Assembly (NCBI GenBank): GCA_964641155.1
Contig: CAZXJO010000006.1
Coordinates: 1 to 64,000 of the forward strand
DNA: 64,000 bases
Source of the DNA: DTCV01 sp964641155
Lineage (GTDB): Archaea > Thermoproteota > Thermoprotei_A > Sulfolobales > NBVN01
Direction: 5' to 3'
This document shows positions 33,695 through 42,232 of the stretch, in pieces (position 1 is the stretch's first letter; each line of letters starts with the position of its first letter). The notes below the pieces were generated by a model. The model was not told the origin of the DNA. It ran no database searches and saw nothing but the letters and a program-made list of their open reading frames with translations. The translations under genes were made by a program, and so were the position numbers.

Positions 33695-34924
33695 GTGTTA
33701 GTAAAACATATATGTTCAGGTTTCGTTAGGTTCTTAGACGATGGATCTTTGACGTTGGCCGGCATGATCAACACATCCAGTGGTTCGGAGAACCCAATAC
33801 TTAGGTTAGTAAGTGATGCTAAGAAGGAGGGCTGCAAGGTAAGGGTAGTCTCCACATACGACTTCGACGCGGTCGTGGCGTCGGGCGTGTTCATCAAGTA
33901 CTTACTCCAAAACGACGTGAGGTACGAGTACTTAACGGTGTTGGAACTAACCCGCAGTGCCCTGTCGGAGGACGTACCAACCATAGCCTTCGACACACAC
34001 CTAAGGGATCTGAGGAGGGGGGTTAGCTTGGTTAGGGGCGAGCGCTCAGAGATACGTAAAGTGGGGAACAACTACCTACTGACAACTCCCCACTACTCCT
34101 ACACCGTGCTGAAGGCACTCGAAGACGTTATGATAGTGACTAACGACGTCAGGTATTACGTCCTCGCCTCAATGCTGAGTAAGTACGTCCCAAGGATTAA
34201 GCAGCAGCCAATGGATGACGTGGTCAAGGGTTATGTGAAGGAACTGTGTGATTTGAACGTCTTGAAGGTCGTAAGCGGCCTCAAAATATTTAACTACTCC
34301 CTAACCGACCTCGATAAAGCAATCAGTAAGACCTTAGACCTCTTCATCCCGGGGTATACAGGAGTTAGGGCAGGTAAGGACCTCAAAACACTAAGCTCCG
34401 AAGAACTGAGTAAGGAGATCCTAAGTAAGATAGCAGCGTTCTCAGAGGTCAAGGTATCGCCGAACGACTTAGTCGGCGATAACTACTTCATAACTCAGGA
34501 CTGGTTCTTCAAGGACGTCTACGAGTTCCTATACGCGTTAATGTCCGTAGCGGACCTCTACGGAACCCAATACATCATAGCGTCAATCTCCACCGCGAAC
34601 TACGTCCCCCTAATAAGGCTTAAGTACGAAGAACTCCTCGGGAAAATTACCTCAAACATATACAGGTGTAGGGAAGTAGGTCCCCAACAGCTAAGGAAGA
34701 ACTTATATAAGGTGAGGTTGGATTCGCTCACCCCCATAACACCCGTCACCAAGGTACTTAAGTCATACTTAGTGCCCCAGAACTCAGCCATAGTGTACGA
34801 AGTCGGCAACGACTTATACATATCCCTCTTCGACACCACATTGGAGTCAGCCACATCCCTAGTTAAGGGGGGTTACGAGAGAGTTGGAAATCTAATAAAG
34901 TTCAAGGAGTTGAGGACAGCTTGA
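33695..34924 (+). CDS. RecJ/Cdc45-like phosphoesterase-fold protein
   Basis: A protein of about 385-409 residues with a RecJ-type N-terminal fold (VRVVSTYDFDAVVASGVF and TIAFDTHLRDL) but without the DHH triad, so probably not a nuclease. Archaeal Cdc45/RecJdbh proteins of the CMG replicative helicase have this pattern and are commonly found beside S3Ae and pcc1, as here. The start is uncertain: the frame opens at 33695, while ATG 33764 (MINTSSGSENPIL) is more likely because of the predicted fold. The Cdc45 role is inference from context. Confidence 0.7.
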   Translation: MLVKHICSGFVRFLDDGSLTLAGMINTSSGSENPILRLVSDAKKEGCKVRVVSTYDFDAVVASGVFIKYLLQNDVRYEYLTVLELTRSALSEDVPTIAFDTHLRDLRRGVSLVRGERSEIRKVGNNYLLTTPHYSYTVLKALEDVMIVTNDVRYYVLASMLSKYVPRIKQQPMDDVVKGYVKELCDLNVLKVVSGLKIFNYSLTDLDKAISKTLDLFIPGYTGVRAGKDLKTLSSEELSKEILSKIAAFSEVKVSPNDLVGDNYFITQDWFFKDVYEFLYALMSVADLYGTQYIIASISTANYVPLIRLKYEELLGKITSNIYRCREVGPQQLRKNLYKVRLDSLTPITPVTKVLKSYLVPQNSAIVYEVGNDLYISLFDTTLESATSLVKGGYERVGNLIKFKELRTA

Positions 34925-35178
34925 AGCTCACCGTAGTCCTTAACGTGGCCACCGAGAGTAGGGGGTTGGCTGAGGCCGTACATAGGGCTTTGAAACCTGA
35001 TGACGCTGACGTACCGGAAGGCATAAAGTTAAGGAGTGGGGTTGAGGATTCATCAGTTATCTACGAATTAAGCGCGGAGTTCGAGGACACATCCAAGCTC
35101 TACACGTTATGCAACGTAGTTGACGACATACTCGCACACCTAGCGCTGGCCCTCAACGTCACATGCATCACCAGATGA
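34921..35178 (+). CDS. pcc1: KEOPS complex subunit Pcc1
   Basis: An 85-residue CTAG/Pcc1 protein that dimerises to link two KEOPS units. The family pattern is visible in AEAVHRALKPDDAD and in the C-terminal helix LCNVVDDILAHLALAL. It starts with TTG and overlaps the Cdc45-like gene by four bases. Together with Kae1 and Bud32 in this window it gives three KEOPS subunits; Cgi121 is not seen. Confidence 0.88.
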   Translation: MKLTVVLNVATESRGLAEAVHRALKPDDADVPEGIKLRSGVEDSSVIYELSAEFEDTSKLYTLCNVVDDILAHLALALNVTCITR

Positions 35179-35272
35179 TTGAGTCTCCAGCAACTGCCGG
35201 TTGACCCAACCCTACAGCCCCTCACAACCCTTATAAACTCCTATTATGTAGGATATTAGGTGTCTGGGTCAG

Positions 35273-35902
35273 GTGTCTTCGAAGGTCGTAGTTAAGGATA
35301 AGTGGAAGATGAAGCAGTGGTACGCTGTGGTGGCGCCGGATGTCTTCGGCGGTGTGACCATAGCCACCACACCAGCTGACAGACCCTGGAAACTGCTTGG
35401 GAGGGTTTTCGAGACGACCTTATTTGACATTACGGGGGACTTCTCACAGGTCCATGTACACCTCAGGTTCCAAGCCTATGAGGTGAAGGGTGATGTGGTG
35501 CTCACTAGGTTCAAGGGACATGAGTTAGCTAGGGACTACATGAAGAGCATTGTGAGGAGGAAGAGCAGCAAGGTCACATCAATCGTGGACGTGTTTACTA
35601 AGGACGGCTACGGTCTGAGGATAACTGGGGTGGCGTTAACAGCCTTCAGATGTAAAACTTCGCAGAAGCACCAGATCAGGAAACTGATAAGGGAGACCAT
35701 AACGAGCTACGTGAGTGAGAGAACCCTTGACGAAGCTGTCCAGGCAATGGTCTTCGGCACACTGGCCCTCGAAATATTCCAGAAGGCTAAGAAGATATAC
35801 CCGCTGCGGAAGGTTGAGATCTACAAGTCAAAACTACTCTACATAACGACCCCTGAAGGGGTTAAGAAGGCAGTGATAATGGCTCAGAAACCTGCTTCAT
35901 AA
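35273..35902 (+). CDS. 30S ribosomal protein S3Ae (eS1)
   Basis: A 209-residue eS1 protein with KQWYAVVAPDVFGG, TTLFDITGDFSQVHVHLRF and RKVEIYKSKLLYITTP, all typical. A GTG start at 35273 follows a TATA-like TTATAAACTCC near 35230. It lies about 95 bases after pcc1. Confidence 0.96.
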   Translation: MSSKVVVKDKWKMKQWYAVVAPDVFGGVTIATTPADRPWKLLGRVFETTLFDITGDFSQVHVHLRFQAYEVKGDVVLTRFKGHELARDYMKSIVRRKSSKVTSIVDVFTKDGYGLRITGVALTAFRCKTSQKHQIRKLIRETITSYVSERTLDEAVQAMVFGTLALEIFQKAKKIYPLRKVEIYKSKLLYITTPEGVKKAVIMAQKPAS

Positions 35903-35975
35903 CCATCGGCTAAGGAAGGCATACGCTTTTAGCACCGTCTTAACATATCTAAGTCGGTGTTATGTCACGGAAGCA

Positions 35976-37229
35976 GTGCTTCTAGCCGGTGGTAGGGGAG
36001 TCGGCCTAGAACCGATTACCAACACCAGACCTAAGGCATTGGTCCCAATACTGGGTGATAAGTTAATAGGGCGCCACCTGAGGGAGTTGAAGGAGTTGGG
36101 CATTAAGAAGGTCGTGATCGTCGTAAACTACATGGGGGATGCTGTTAGGAAGTTCGTGGACGGCATGAACCAGCACCTGGGTTTAGACGTAGTTTACGTG
36201 GATCAGGGCTCGCCCCTCGGCACGGCGGACGCCGTTATGAAGGCCTCAACGCATGTAAGCGGTAAGGACTTCATAGTCCTTTACGGTGACGTGTACTTCA
36301 GGAACGCCAACTTCCTAAGCAACCTGATGAGGCATGATGGTAACGTCATAACTGTGGCCGAGGTTAGCGACCCGAGCAGGTATGGGGTGGTCGTAGTTGA
36401 CGGGGATAAGGTGGTTAAGATCGTTGAGAAGCCTAAGCAGTACCTAAGCAGCTACGTTAACGCGGGGATCTACAGGTTCAGTAGTGAGGTGGTTAGGTTC
36501 TTGGAGAGGACTGAACCGTCGGAGAGGGGTGAGTACGAGCTAACGAGCACGCTGCAGTTAATGGTTGACTCAGGCATAAGGATCAACTACCAACCAATCA
36601 GTGAGTGGTTAGACATAGGTAGGCCTTGGTCGTTACTTGAGGCGAATAAGATGGAGCTGGAACTAATCGATAAGCAGTCAATTAAGGGCAGCGTGGAAGG
36701 CGGTGCGGTCATCAAAGGACCTGCGATTGTTGAGGAGGGCTCTGAGATACGGTCAGGTAGCTACGTAGTGGGTCCCACATACATAGGCCCCGGCGTCTCG
36801 GTAGGCCCCAACGCGTACATAAGGCCCTACACCGTAATCCTGGAGAACTCTAAGGTAGGGTTCAACGTGGAGGTTAAGGAGAGCATCGTCATGGAGAACA
36901 CCCACATATCCCACCAATCATATGTTGGGGATTCAGTGGTCTGTGAGGGGGTTAACCTGGGGGCGGGGACGATCTTAGCTAACCTGAGGTTCGATGAAAA
37001 AACAGTTAAGGTCAGAATTAAGGGGGTGCTCGAAGACAGTGGTAGGAAGAAGTTGGGGGCGTTCATAGGTGGTTACGTGAGGACCGGGGTGAACGTCTCA
37101 ACCTTCCCGGGAGTTAAGATCGGTGCTTACTCATGGATATATCCGGGCGTGGTGGTCACCGATGACGTACCGCCTAGGAGCATACTCAAGTACGGCGGCG
37201 AACTGGTTAGCATGGGACTCTACAGCTAG
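35976..37229 (+). CDS. Sugar-1-phosphate nucleotidyltransferase with hexapeptide domain
   Basis: A 417-residue bifunctional-type enzyme. Residues 1-230 are the nucleotidyltransferase (LLAGGRGVGLEPIT, TRPKALVPI, DQGSPLGTADAV, LYGDVYF). Residues 250-410 are a left-handed beta-helix of hexapeptide repeats (GPAIVEEGSEI, GPGVSVGPNAYI, GVNLGAGTILANL), as in archaeal GlmU-like enzymes making UDP-GlcNAc or dTDP-glucose. Start GTG 35976 is unusual because the family normally has two or three residues before the strand. The sugar is not determined. Confidence 0.88.
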   Translation: MLLAGGRGVGLEPITNTRPKALVPILGDKLIGRHLRELKELGIKKVVIVVNYMGDAVRKFVDGMNQHLGLDVVYVDQGSPLGTADAVMKASTHVSGKDFIVLYGDVYFRNANFLSNLMRHDGNVITVAEVSDPSRYGVVVVDGDKVVKIVEKPKQYLSSYVNAGIYRFSSEVVRFLERTEPSERGEYELTSTLQLMVDSGIRINYQPISEWLDIGRPWSLLEANKMELELIDKQSIKGSVEGGAVIKGPAIVEEGSEIRSGSYVVGPTYIGPGVSVGPNAYIRPYTVILENSKVGFNVEVKESIVMENTHISHQSYVGDSVVCEGVNLGAGTILANLRFDEKTVKVRIKGVLEDSGRKKLGAFIGGYVRTGVNVSTFPGVKIGAYSWIYPGVVVTDDVPPRSILKYGGELVSMGLYS

Positions 37230-38464
37230 CCGTGGGCCAGGGTCGAGACAACCTTCACGACATCACCATCATTCAACACGTAATCCCCTCCCACCCTCTT
37301 CCTATCCTTAGCGAGGACGGCGTGTAGGAAACCCTTACCGAGGTCTGAGTGGATTAGGTGAGCCAGTTCTAGGGTGGTGGTACCCTTAGGCACTAAGTAT
37401 GTGTCAGGCAGTACGTTCCCCTTGCTGTCAGTTAACTTGCCAACGTCCTCAACTGGGTAGACAGCGATCATGTCCAAAGCTTTGAAGACCGCGGCATTCA
37501 ACGCTTCCTGAACACCTGTCCCCTTAAACCTCTCCATAAACCTCTCAATACTCCTCAACGCCTCCCTCTGCTTAGGGGTTAGAGCGTCGGGCTTAAGGAC
37601 CGACAACTTACTATCCCCCGGTAAGTAATCTATTAGCCCAGCCTTAACCGCCCTCCTCAAAGCCAACTCGTACTCAGCGCTAACAGGCACTACGATCCTT
37701 CCAGGCAACTCCTTCATGAGGCGTTTCAAGTAATCCTCAGCCTCAGGGATATCCATCTTATTAGCTACTATGACTATTGGCTTAGCAACAGCCCTCAAAC
37801 ACTTGCTGAACACCCTCAACTCCTCCTCACCCCAGGAACCGAACTTACCTCCCTCAAGCTTTGCAGCCTTAAGGGCTTTCACGATGTGCTCCCTCCTCAT
37901 CGAGAGCCCTGAAACCCTCTGATGCAGCATGTCTAATGCCCTGTCGTAGGGTAGGACATCTAAGGACCTCCTAAGCTTGTCCCAGTCCTTAGATATTATG
38001 CTGAAGAACCACTCATCTATCTCCGACTCAATTACGGTCACGTCCTGGAGGGGGTCATGCTTCCCCACACCGACGTAGTTACCTCCCTCATCAGTGCTCC
38101 CAGACGCATCAACCACGTGGAGTAACACATCCGCCTGCCTCAGATCGTCTAAGAACTTGTTCCCCAACCCCCTACCTTTATGTGCGTCCTTAACCAACCC
38201 TGCGACATCCATGATCTTAACAGGCACGTACCTGAAACCCCTCAAACATATGGAGTTTTGGGGAGTGCACCTAGGGAGGTTGAAGGTTAGGTGAGCACAA
38301 GTAATCCTCACATACCCCACACCAACGTTAGGCTCTATGGTTACGAAGGGCCTGTTCTCTATCTTGACTTGAACCAACGTCGCGGCCGAAAAGAACGTCG
38401 ACTTCCCGACGTTGGTCTTCCCTATAATACCAACTAAGGGGTAATTAGGAGGTATCACACTCAC
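37226..38464 (-). CDS. Obg/YchF-type GTPase with TGS domain
   Basis: A 412-residue redox-regulated ATPase/GTPase related to YchF and DRG. P loop is GKTNVGKSTFFSA, G3 is DVAGLVKDAHKGRGLGNKFL, G4 is ANKMD. The C-terminal TGS domain ends the protein (VLNDGDVVKVVSTLAHG). It converges with the nucleotidyltransferase gene, with four-base overlap of the ends. Confidence 0.92.
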   Translation of the reverse strand: MSVIPPNYPLVGIIGKTNVGKSTFFSAATLVQVKIENRPFVTIEPNVGVGYVRITCAHLTFNLPRCTPQNSICLRGFRYVPVKIMDVAGLVKDAHKGRGLGNKFLDDLRQADVLLHVVDASGSTDEGGNYVGVGKHDPLQDVTVIESEIDEWFFSIISKDWDKLRRSLDVLPYDRALDMLHQRVSGLSMRREHIVKALKAAKLEGGKFGSWGEEELRVFSKCLRAVAKPIVIVANKMDIPEAEDYLKRLMKELPGRIVVPVSAEYELALRRAVKAGLIDYLPGDSKLSVLKPDALTPKQREALRSIERFMERFKGTGVQEALNAAVFKALDMIAVYPVEDVGKLTDSKGNVLPDTYLVPKGTTTLELAHLIHSDLGKGFLHAVLAKDRKRVGGDYVLNDGDVVKVVSTLAHG

Positions 38465-38584
38465 CGAATATGATGATTGGTTTGAAGGTTTTATACCTCA
38501 TCATATCTTAAGGGCCGGGCTTAATGGTTAGGTTTTTAACCTTACTTAGTTCTATACTTGGTGTAGGTGCGAAGGGAGAGGGTA

Positions 38585-39253
38585 ATGGTTAGATCTGCGT
38601 ACCACCACATCGCTGAGTTGTGGAATGAGAGAGAGGATGTTATGGCTGACTTAATCAGGGAGAGGTTGATTAAGTGGCGTAGGGAGCCCACAGTTGTGAG
38701 GGTTGATAAGCCCACAAGACTTGATAGGGCGAGGGCTATAGGCTACGAGGCGAAGCAGGGATTCGTCGTAGTCAGGGTTAAGGTCAGGAAAGGAGGTCTG
38801 AACAGGCCTAGACCTAACAGCGGCCGCAGACCTAAGAGGTTAGGTGTTTACGGCTACGCCCCAGCCAAGTCCGCCAGACTGATTGCGGAGGAAAGGGCTA
38901 ACGACAAATACCCCAACCTAGAGGTGTTGGGTAGTTACTACGTAGGTGAGGACGGAATCTACAAGTACTACGAGGTAATCTTAGTCGACCCACACCACCC
39001 GTCAATAAAGTCAGACACAGAAATCAACTGGATCACTGAGGAACAGCACAGGGGCAGGGTCTACAGAGGTAAGACAGCGGCAGGCAGGAAGATGCGGGGA
39101 CTTCTAGGGAACAGAGGTTTGAGAGGGACCCACAAGTGGAAGTGGAAGAAGAAGATGAAGGAGAGGGCCCTCAAGAAGAGGCATGAAGCATCTAGGGGAG
39201 CCAGGCTAATAGCCCCCAGAGACGTATATGAAGACCTAGGTATGCGGAAGTAA
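38585..39253 (+). CDS. 50S ribosomal protein L15e
   Basis: A 222-residue eL15 with RSAYHHIAELWNE, GGLNRPRPNSGRRPKRLG and HKWKWKKKMKERALKKR. ATG 38585 is chosen over GTG 38567 because the family begins at this point. It heads a plus-strand operon with DUF54, Rpp30 and Pop5. TATA-like GGTTTTTAACC lies near 38530. Confidence 0.96.
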   Translation: MVRSAYHHIAELWNEREDVMADLIRERLIKWRREPTVVRVDKPTRLDRARAIGYEAKQGFVVVRVKVRKGGLNRPRPNSGRRPKRLGVYGYAPAKSARLIAEERANDKYPNLEVLGSYYVGEDGIYKYYEVILVDPHHPSIKSDTEINWITEEQHRGRVYRGKTAAGRKMRGLLGNRGLRGTHKWKWKKKMKERALKKRHEASRGARLIAPRDVYEDLGMRK

Positions 39254-39262
39254 GTGCTCTTA

Positions 39263-39718
39263 ATGAGCAGGGACATAAACGTAAAGCTCTTAAGGGTTTC
39301 AGTATTCGCACACGCAACCGAGGATTTAAACAAGGTTAGGCATGCGTTACTGAACGTCATCCCCCCTGAGTTGAGGGGCTCTAAAGCGTTCGATGAGGAA
39401 GTGGTCAGAGGACATCACGGAAATGAGATAAGGATACTTAAACTTGAGTTCCACGGCGAAGTCGCTTTAAAAACTTTAAAACACATAATGTGCTCCTTGA
39501 CGGAGAGCGATAGGAGGGTGTTAACACTCTCCGTTGAGGAGAGGGTGGGGGACGTTAAGTCCCATCTGCATTTAAGGTTGGGGAAGCAGGAGGCATATAT
39601 GGGGAGGTTAACCATAAGGGACGGAAGTGACGTGGTTAAGGTTTCAGCCACCGTAGAGGGGTGTAGGTCTTTGGACGACGTCAGGAATTTCTTAGAGGAA
39701 TTTTTCAAGGTATGCTGA
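39263..39718 (+). CDS. DUF54 (COG1325) predicted exosome/RNA-binding protein
   Basis: A 151-residue protein of the archaeal family predicted to bind RNA and often annotated as exosome-related. HATEDLNKVRHALLNVIP and EVVRGHHGNEIRILKL are typical. Start ATG 39263 gives MSRDIN; the frame is open to 39254. It lies between L15e and the RNase P genes, as in other archaea. Confidence 0.85.
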   Translation: MSRDINVKLLRVSVFAHATEDLNKVRHALLNVIPPELRGSKAFDEEVVRGHHGNEIRILKLEFHGEVALKTLKHIMCSLTESDRRVLTLSVEERVGDVKSHLHLRLGKQEAYMGRLTIRDGSDVVKVSATVEGCRSLDDVRNFLEEFFKVC

Positions 39719-39719
39719 G

Positions 39720-40334
39720 ATGTACGTTGACTTAAACGTTAAGCCGTATAAGGACGTCGATTTAAGGAGGCTTCTGGAGACCGCGCGCAGGTTAGGCTAC
39801 CGGGCTGTAGCGGTGGAAGGTCTTGATAAGAGAATGGTTGAGCAAGATTTAGTGGTGGTTCCGAGAACGACTTACAGCTACTTAGGTAGGCTGACTAACA
39901 TTAGCGGCGGCTCGGATGGGTACCTCATCGCTTACGAGCTAACGGAACCGACCATGTTTAAGTCCTTAAACAGCTTGAGAGGTAGGTGTCACGTAGTTAA
40001 GCTCTCACCCAACGCCCTCAAAGGCATTAAGAAGAAGTACATCTCCTCACTGAGGAACTGCGGCATACCTGTGGAGGTTTCGTTGAAGGACATGCTTACG
40101 GACAACGGCGTTAACTACAGCGTGTTAAGGGGTCTTAACAAGCTTTTAGAGTACATCGAGAAGGGTGATATAGAGTTGGCCGTGAGCAGCTCGGCGGGCG
40201 ACGTGTTCGAGTTAATACACCCTTATGAAACCGTATCGTTGCTGAGGGAGCTTGGGTTAAGTGAGTTGACCTCGGTGAAGGCCGTGAGCAGCCTCCCAGC
40301 AAGGATTCTGAGGGTGGTGAGCGATGCAGGCTGA
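39720..40334 (+). CDS. rnp3: RNase P protein component 3 (Rpp30)
   Basis: A 204-residue TIM-barrel-type subunit of RNase P, which matures tRNA 5' ends. Recognisable pieces are MYVDLNVKPYKDVDLRR, ARRLGYRAVAVEG and LAVSSSAGDVFELIHPYE. It starts two bases after the DUF54 gene and overlaps pop5. Confidence 0.9.
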   Translation: MYVDLNVKPYKDVDLRRLLETARRLGYRAVAVEGLDKRMVEQDLVVVPRTTYSYLGRLTNISGGSDGYLIAYELTEPTMFKSLNSLRGRCHVVKLSPNALKGIKKKYISSLRNCGIPVEVSLKDMLTDNGVNYSVLRGLNKLLEYIEKGDIELAVSSSAGDVFELIHPYETVSLLRELGLSELTSVKAVSSLPARILRVVSDAG

Positions 40335-40812
40335 GCTCCTCCTCTCCCTAATATCCATAATACTTGCCGCGATGTTGGCCGTTTACGTCTACAGGATGAG
40401 TAGGAAGCTATCACTACTCCTCCAAGCCGTCAACAGCAAGACGTTGGCTAAAATGCTAGCTACTTTGAAGAGGAGTGGTAGGCGGAGGAAGAGGTACATG
40501 ATCTTCGAAGTAGTGAGCGATAAGGAGGTAAGTGCGGGCTTGCTGGAATACGAGGTTAGGGCAGTGTTTAGAAAACTCTTCGGAGACATGCACCTGGCCA
40601 GAGCTTCACTATCCATCCAGTACTTCGACAACCGGTTAAATGTTGGTATCATTAAGTTCTCACATCTGTACAGGCATAAGACTCTAGCGGCGTTAGGTGT
40701 TATGAGGACGGTGGGTGATGCTAAGGTAATGATCATCCCCCTCAGAACCACTGGCTCCCTGAGGAAGGCCCTGAAATACGTTAAGAGTAGGGAGGTAACT
40801 GTTAGGAAGTAA
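40324..40812 (+). CDS. rnp2: RNase P protein component 2 (Pop5) with hydrophobic N terminus
   Basis: A 162-residue protein whose C-terminal 110 residues are Pop5 (RKRYMIFEVVSDKEV, EVRAVFRKLFGD, VGIIKFSHLYRHKTLAAL). The first 23 residues form a likely transmembrane segment (LLLSLISIILAAMLAVYVYRM), which is not usual for Pop5. The ATG at 40324 overlaps the Rpp30 stop, the common coupled arrangement, supporting the long form. Internal ATGs at 40393 and 40453 would remove the segment. Confidence 0.85.
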   Translation: MQAELLLSLISIILAAMLAVYVYRMSRKLSLLLQAVNSKTLAKMLATLKRSGRRRKRYMIFEVVSDKEVSAGLLEYEVRAVFRKLFGDMHLARASLSIQYFDNRLNVGIIKFSHLYRHKTLAALGVMRTVGDAKVMIIPLRTTGSLRKALKYVKSREVTVRK

Positions 40813-40887
40813 CGTAACCTCACCGCCACGTACGGGTTCAGGGAATTTACTGCTGGTAATAAAATGATTTAATCGTAAATTACCAAG

Positions 40888-40894
40888 TATTTAA
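40888..40894 (+). promoter_or_regulatory. TATA box before the structured thrB leader
   Basis: TATTTAA lies about 25 bases before the first base of the structured region at 40917, and about 180 bases before the thrB start. This points to a transcript with a long leader, rare in an organism that mostly uses short leaders. Confidence 0.4.
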
Positions 40895-40916
40895 CCACCG
40901 AATACATTAGTGGTTA

Positions 40917-41039
40917 GGTGCTACTGCGACGGAGTCCTACACGACCACAGTTAAGGGGCCGTCACCCCGTTATGGGGGTGAGGTAGGGCAACCCATCCGA
41001 GCACTCAGTGAGCGTGTGCTGAGGTGGCCGCACACCTCA
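40917..41039 (+). ncRNA. Structured leader or small RNA upstream of homoserine kinase
   Basis: A GC-rich 120-base stretch with several stems: GACGG (40928-40932) with CCGTC (40959-40963); TCACCCC with GGGGTGA (40962-40968 with 40975-40981), an alternative to the first; AGGG-CAA-CCC (40985-40994); AGCAC with GTGCT (41000-41004 with 41016-41020); and TGAGGTG with CACCTCA (41020-41039). The first and second stems share bases, so they are mutually exclusive, as in a switch. It does not resemble a riboswitch class I know. It may be an independent RNA. Confidence 0.4.
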
Positions 41040-41070
41040 ATGCTTATTAATGCAGGGAATGGAGTTGTGG

Positions 41071-42024
41071 GTGTGGGTGATCGCTGTGGCGAGGGCTAGG
41101 GCGAGGTCTTACTGCAGCTCAGCAAACCTTGGCTCAGGGTTCGACGTTACAGCAATAGCGCTTGACGCATACTACGATGAAGTGGAGGTTGAGGTGGGTC
41201 GGCAGGGCAGCGGGAAGGTAGTACTTGAAAGTGTGGAAGGCGTCTTCTCAGACTATGTGGACAGAAACATCAACACAGCGGTCGCAGCGGCTGAGGAACT
41301 ACTTAATTTCCTAGGTAGGGACGACGTAGACGTAAGGATAAGGCTGTGGAAGGGGATACCTCCCTCAGCCGGGTTAGGTGGTAGCGGTGCGTCAGCGGTC
41401 GCAACTATTAAGGCGGTTATGTCAGCCCTCGACGTTGAGCTAAGCCACAACGAACTCATAGAGATTGCCGGTAGGGCCGAAGCCGTCGTCGCAGGCGAAC
41501 CACATTACGATAACGTATCAGCCAGCCTGCTCGGGGGTTTGATATTTGTGTTGTCATTAAACCCCGTGAACGTCGTTAGGTTCAACGTATACGCCAACCT
41601 CGTCGTGGCGACCCCGATGGTGCGGATGCCCCCCAACAAAACAGCCATTATGAGGAACGTGCTTCCTAAGCAGGTTGAGTTGAGGGAGGTGGTCAGGAAC
41701 TACAGTAGGTTAGTGGCGTTGGTCGCCGGTTTTCTCTCGGGGAATTTCAAGATAGCTGGGTACGGCATGGAGGACCACATAATTGAGCCAGCTAGGGCTG
41801 CATACATACCCTGCTATGAGGCCGTTAAGAGGGCTGCAATAGCGGGCGGGGCCTACGGGCTGGCCATCAGCGGTGCAGGCCCTTCAGTACTAGCTCTATG
41901 CGAGGACGAGGACACGGCTAGGAAGGTCTCTAGAGAGATTGAAAACTCCTACAGGATGTGCGGGATAGAAGCCCTAGTCAAGGTAGCGCACACGGGACCT
42001 GCTACCGAGGTCCTAACCACTTAG
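41071..42024 (+). CDS. thrB: Homoserine kinase
   Basis: A GHMP-family kinase that phosphorylates homoserine for threonine synthesis. The ATP loop PPSAGLGGSGASAVA lies near residue 105, the N-terminal strand is SYCSSANLGSGFDV, and the C-terminal GHMP motif is ISGAGPSVLAL. GTG 41071 is preferred, with GGAG six bases upstream; the frame is open from ATG 41050 and GTG 41077 is also possible. No other threonine-pathway gene is in the window. Confidence 0.92.
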   Translation: MWVIAVARARARSYCSSANLGSGFDVTAIALDAYYDEVEVEVGRQGSGKVVLESVEGVFSDYVDRNINTAVAAAEELLNFLGRDDVDVRIRLWKGIPPSAGLGGSGASAVATIKAVMSALDVELSHNELIEIAGRAEAVVAGEPHYDNVSASLLGGLIFVLSLNPVNVVRFNVYANLVVATPMVRMPPNKTAIMRNVLPKQVELREVVRNYSRLVALVAGFLSGNFKIAGYGMEDHIIEPARAAYIPCYEAVKRAAIAGGAYGLAISGAGPSVLALCEDEDTARKVSREIENSYRMCGIEALVKVAHTGPATEVLTT

Positions 42025-42039
42025 AACTCATGCGTTGGG

Positions 42040-42097
42040 TCATCAGATCGTCGTGGGTCATTCATAACATCATTTTGGAGCGACGTCATCATCTAAA
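42040..42097 (-). ncRNA. C/D-box sRNA candidate (minus strand)
   Basis: Box C ATGATGA lies at 42086-42092 and box D CTGA at 42043-42046. Between them are a 12-base guide, a D'-like ATGA, four bases, a C'-like ATGAATG, and another 12-base guide. The two 12-base guide spacings are exactly those of archaeal 2'-O-methylation guides. D' is not the standard CTGA. Targets were not identified. It is transcribed away from the plus-strand candidate at 42151. Confidence 0.5.
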
Positions 42098-42126
42098 CCA
42101 AGAGTACTCCTCAAAACTAATAAACC

Positions 42127-42133
42127 TTTATAA
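42127..42133. promoter_or_regulatory. Palindromic TATA box shared by two divergent sRNA candidates
   Basis: TTTATAA contains the perfect palindrome TTATAA, usable in both directions. Its centre is about 25 bases before box C of the plus-strand candidate and 38 before box C of the minus-strand one. Both distances are compatible with transcription starting at or just before the sRNAs. Confidence 0.45.
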
Positions 42134-42150
42134 CGCCGACACACTTAAAA

Positions 42151-42211
42151 CAAAGTGATGATGTGACCGTCAGTGCATGACCCGGTGATTTATGGGACCC
42201 TCACTGAAGCC
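42151..42211 (+). ncRNA. C/D-box sRNA candidate (plus strand)
   Basis: Box C GTGATGA is at 42155-42161, a D'-like ATGA at 42177-42180, a C'-like GTGATTT at 42185-42191, and box D CTGA at 42204-42207. The guide between C' and D is exactly 12 bases and the D' guide is up to 15. These match archaeal methylation-guide RNAs. The TATA box at 42127 is at the right distance. The target was not found. Confidence 0.55.
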
Positions 42212-42232
42212 ACATCCTTGAGAGGTCATTGA

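Noticed and set aside
33595..34071. Extension of the FKBP frame upstream to 34071
   Set aside because: It runs antisense to the Cdc45-like gene and past the family's usual start; ATG 33594 fits.
40917..41039. RNase P RNA, suggested by the nearby RNase P proteins
   Set aside because: The conserved P4 core sequences of archaeal RNase P RNA are not found in this stretch.
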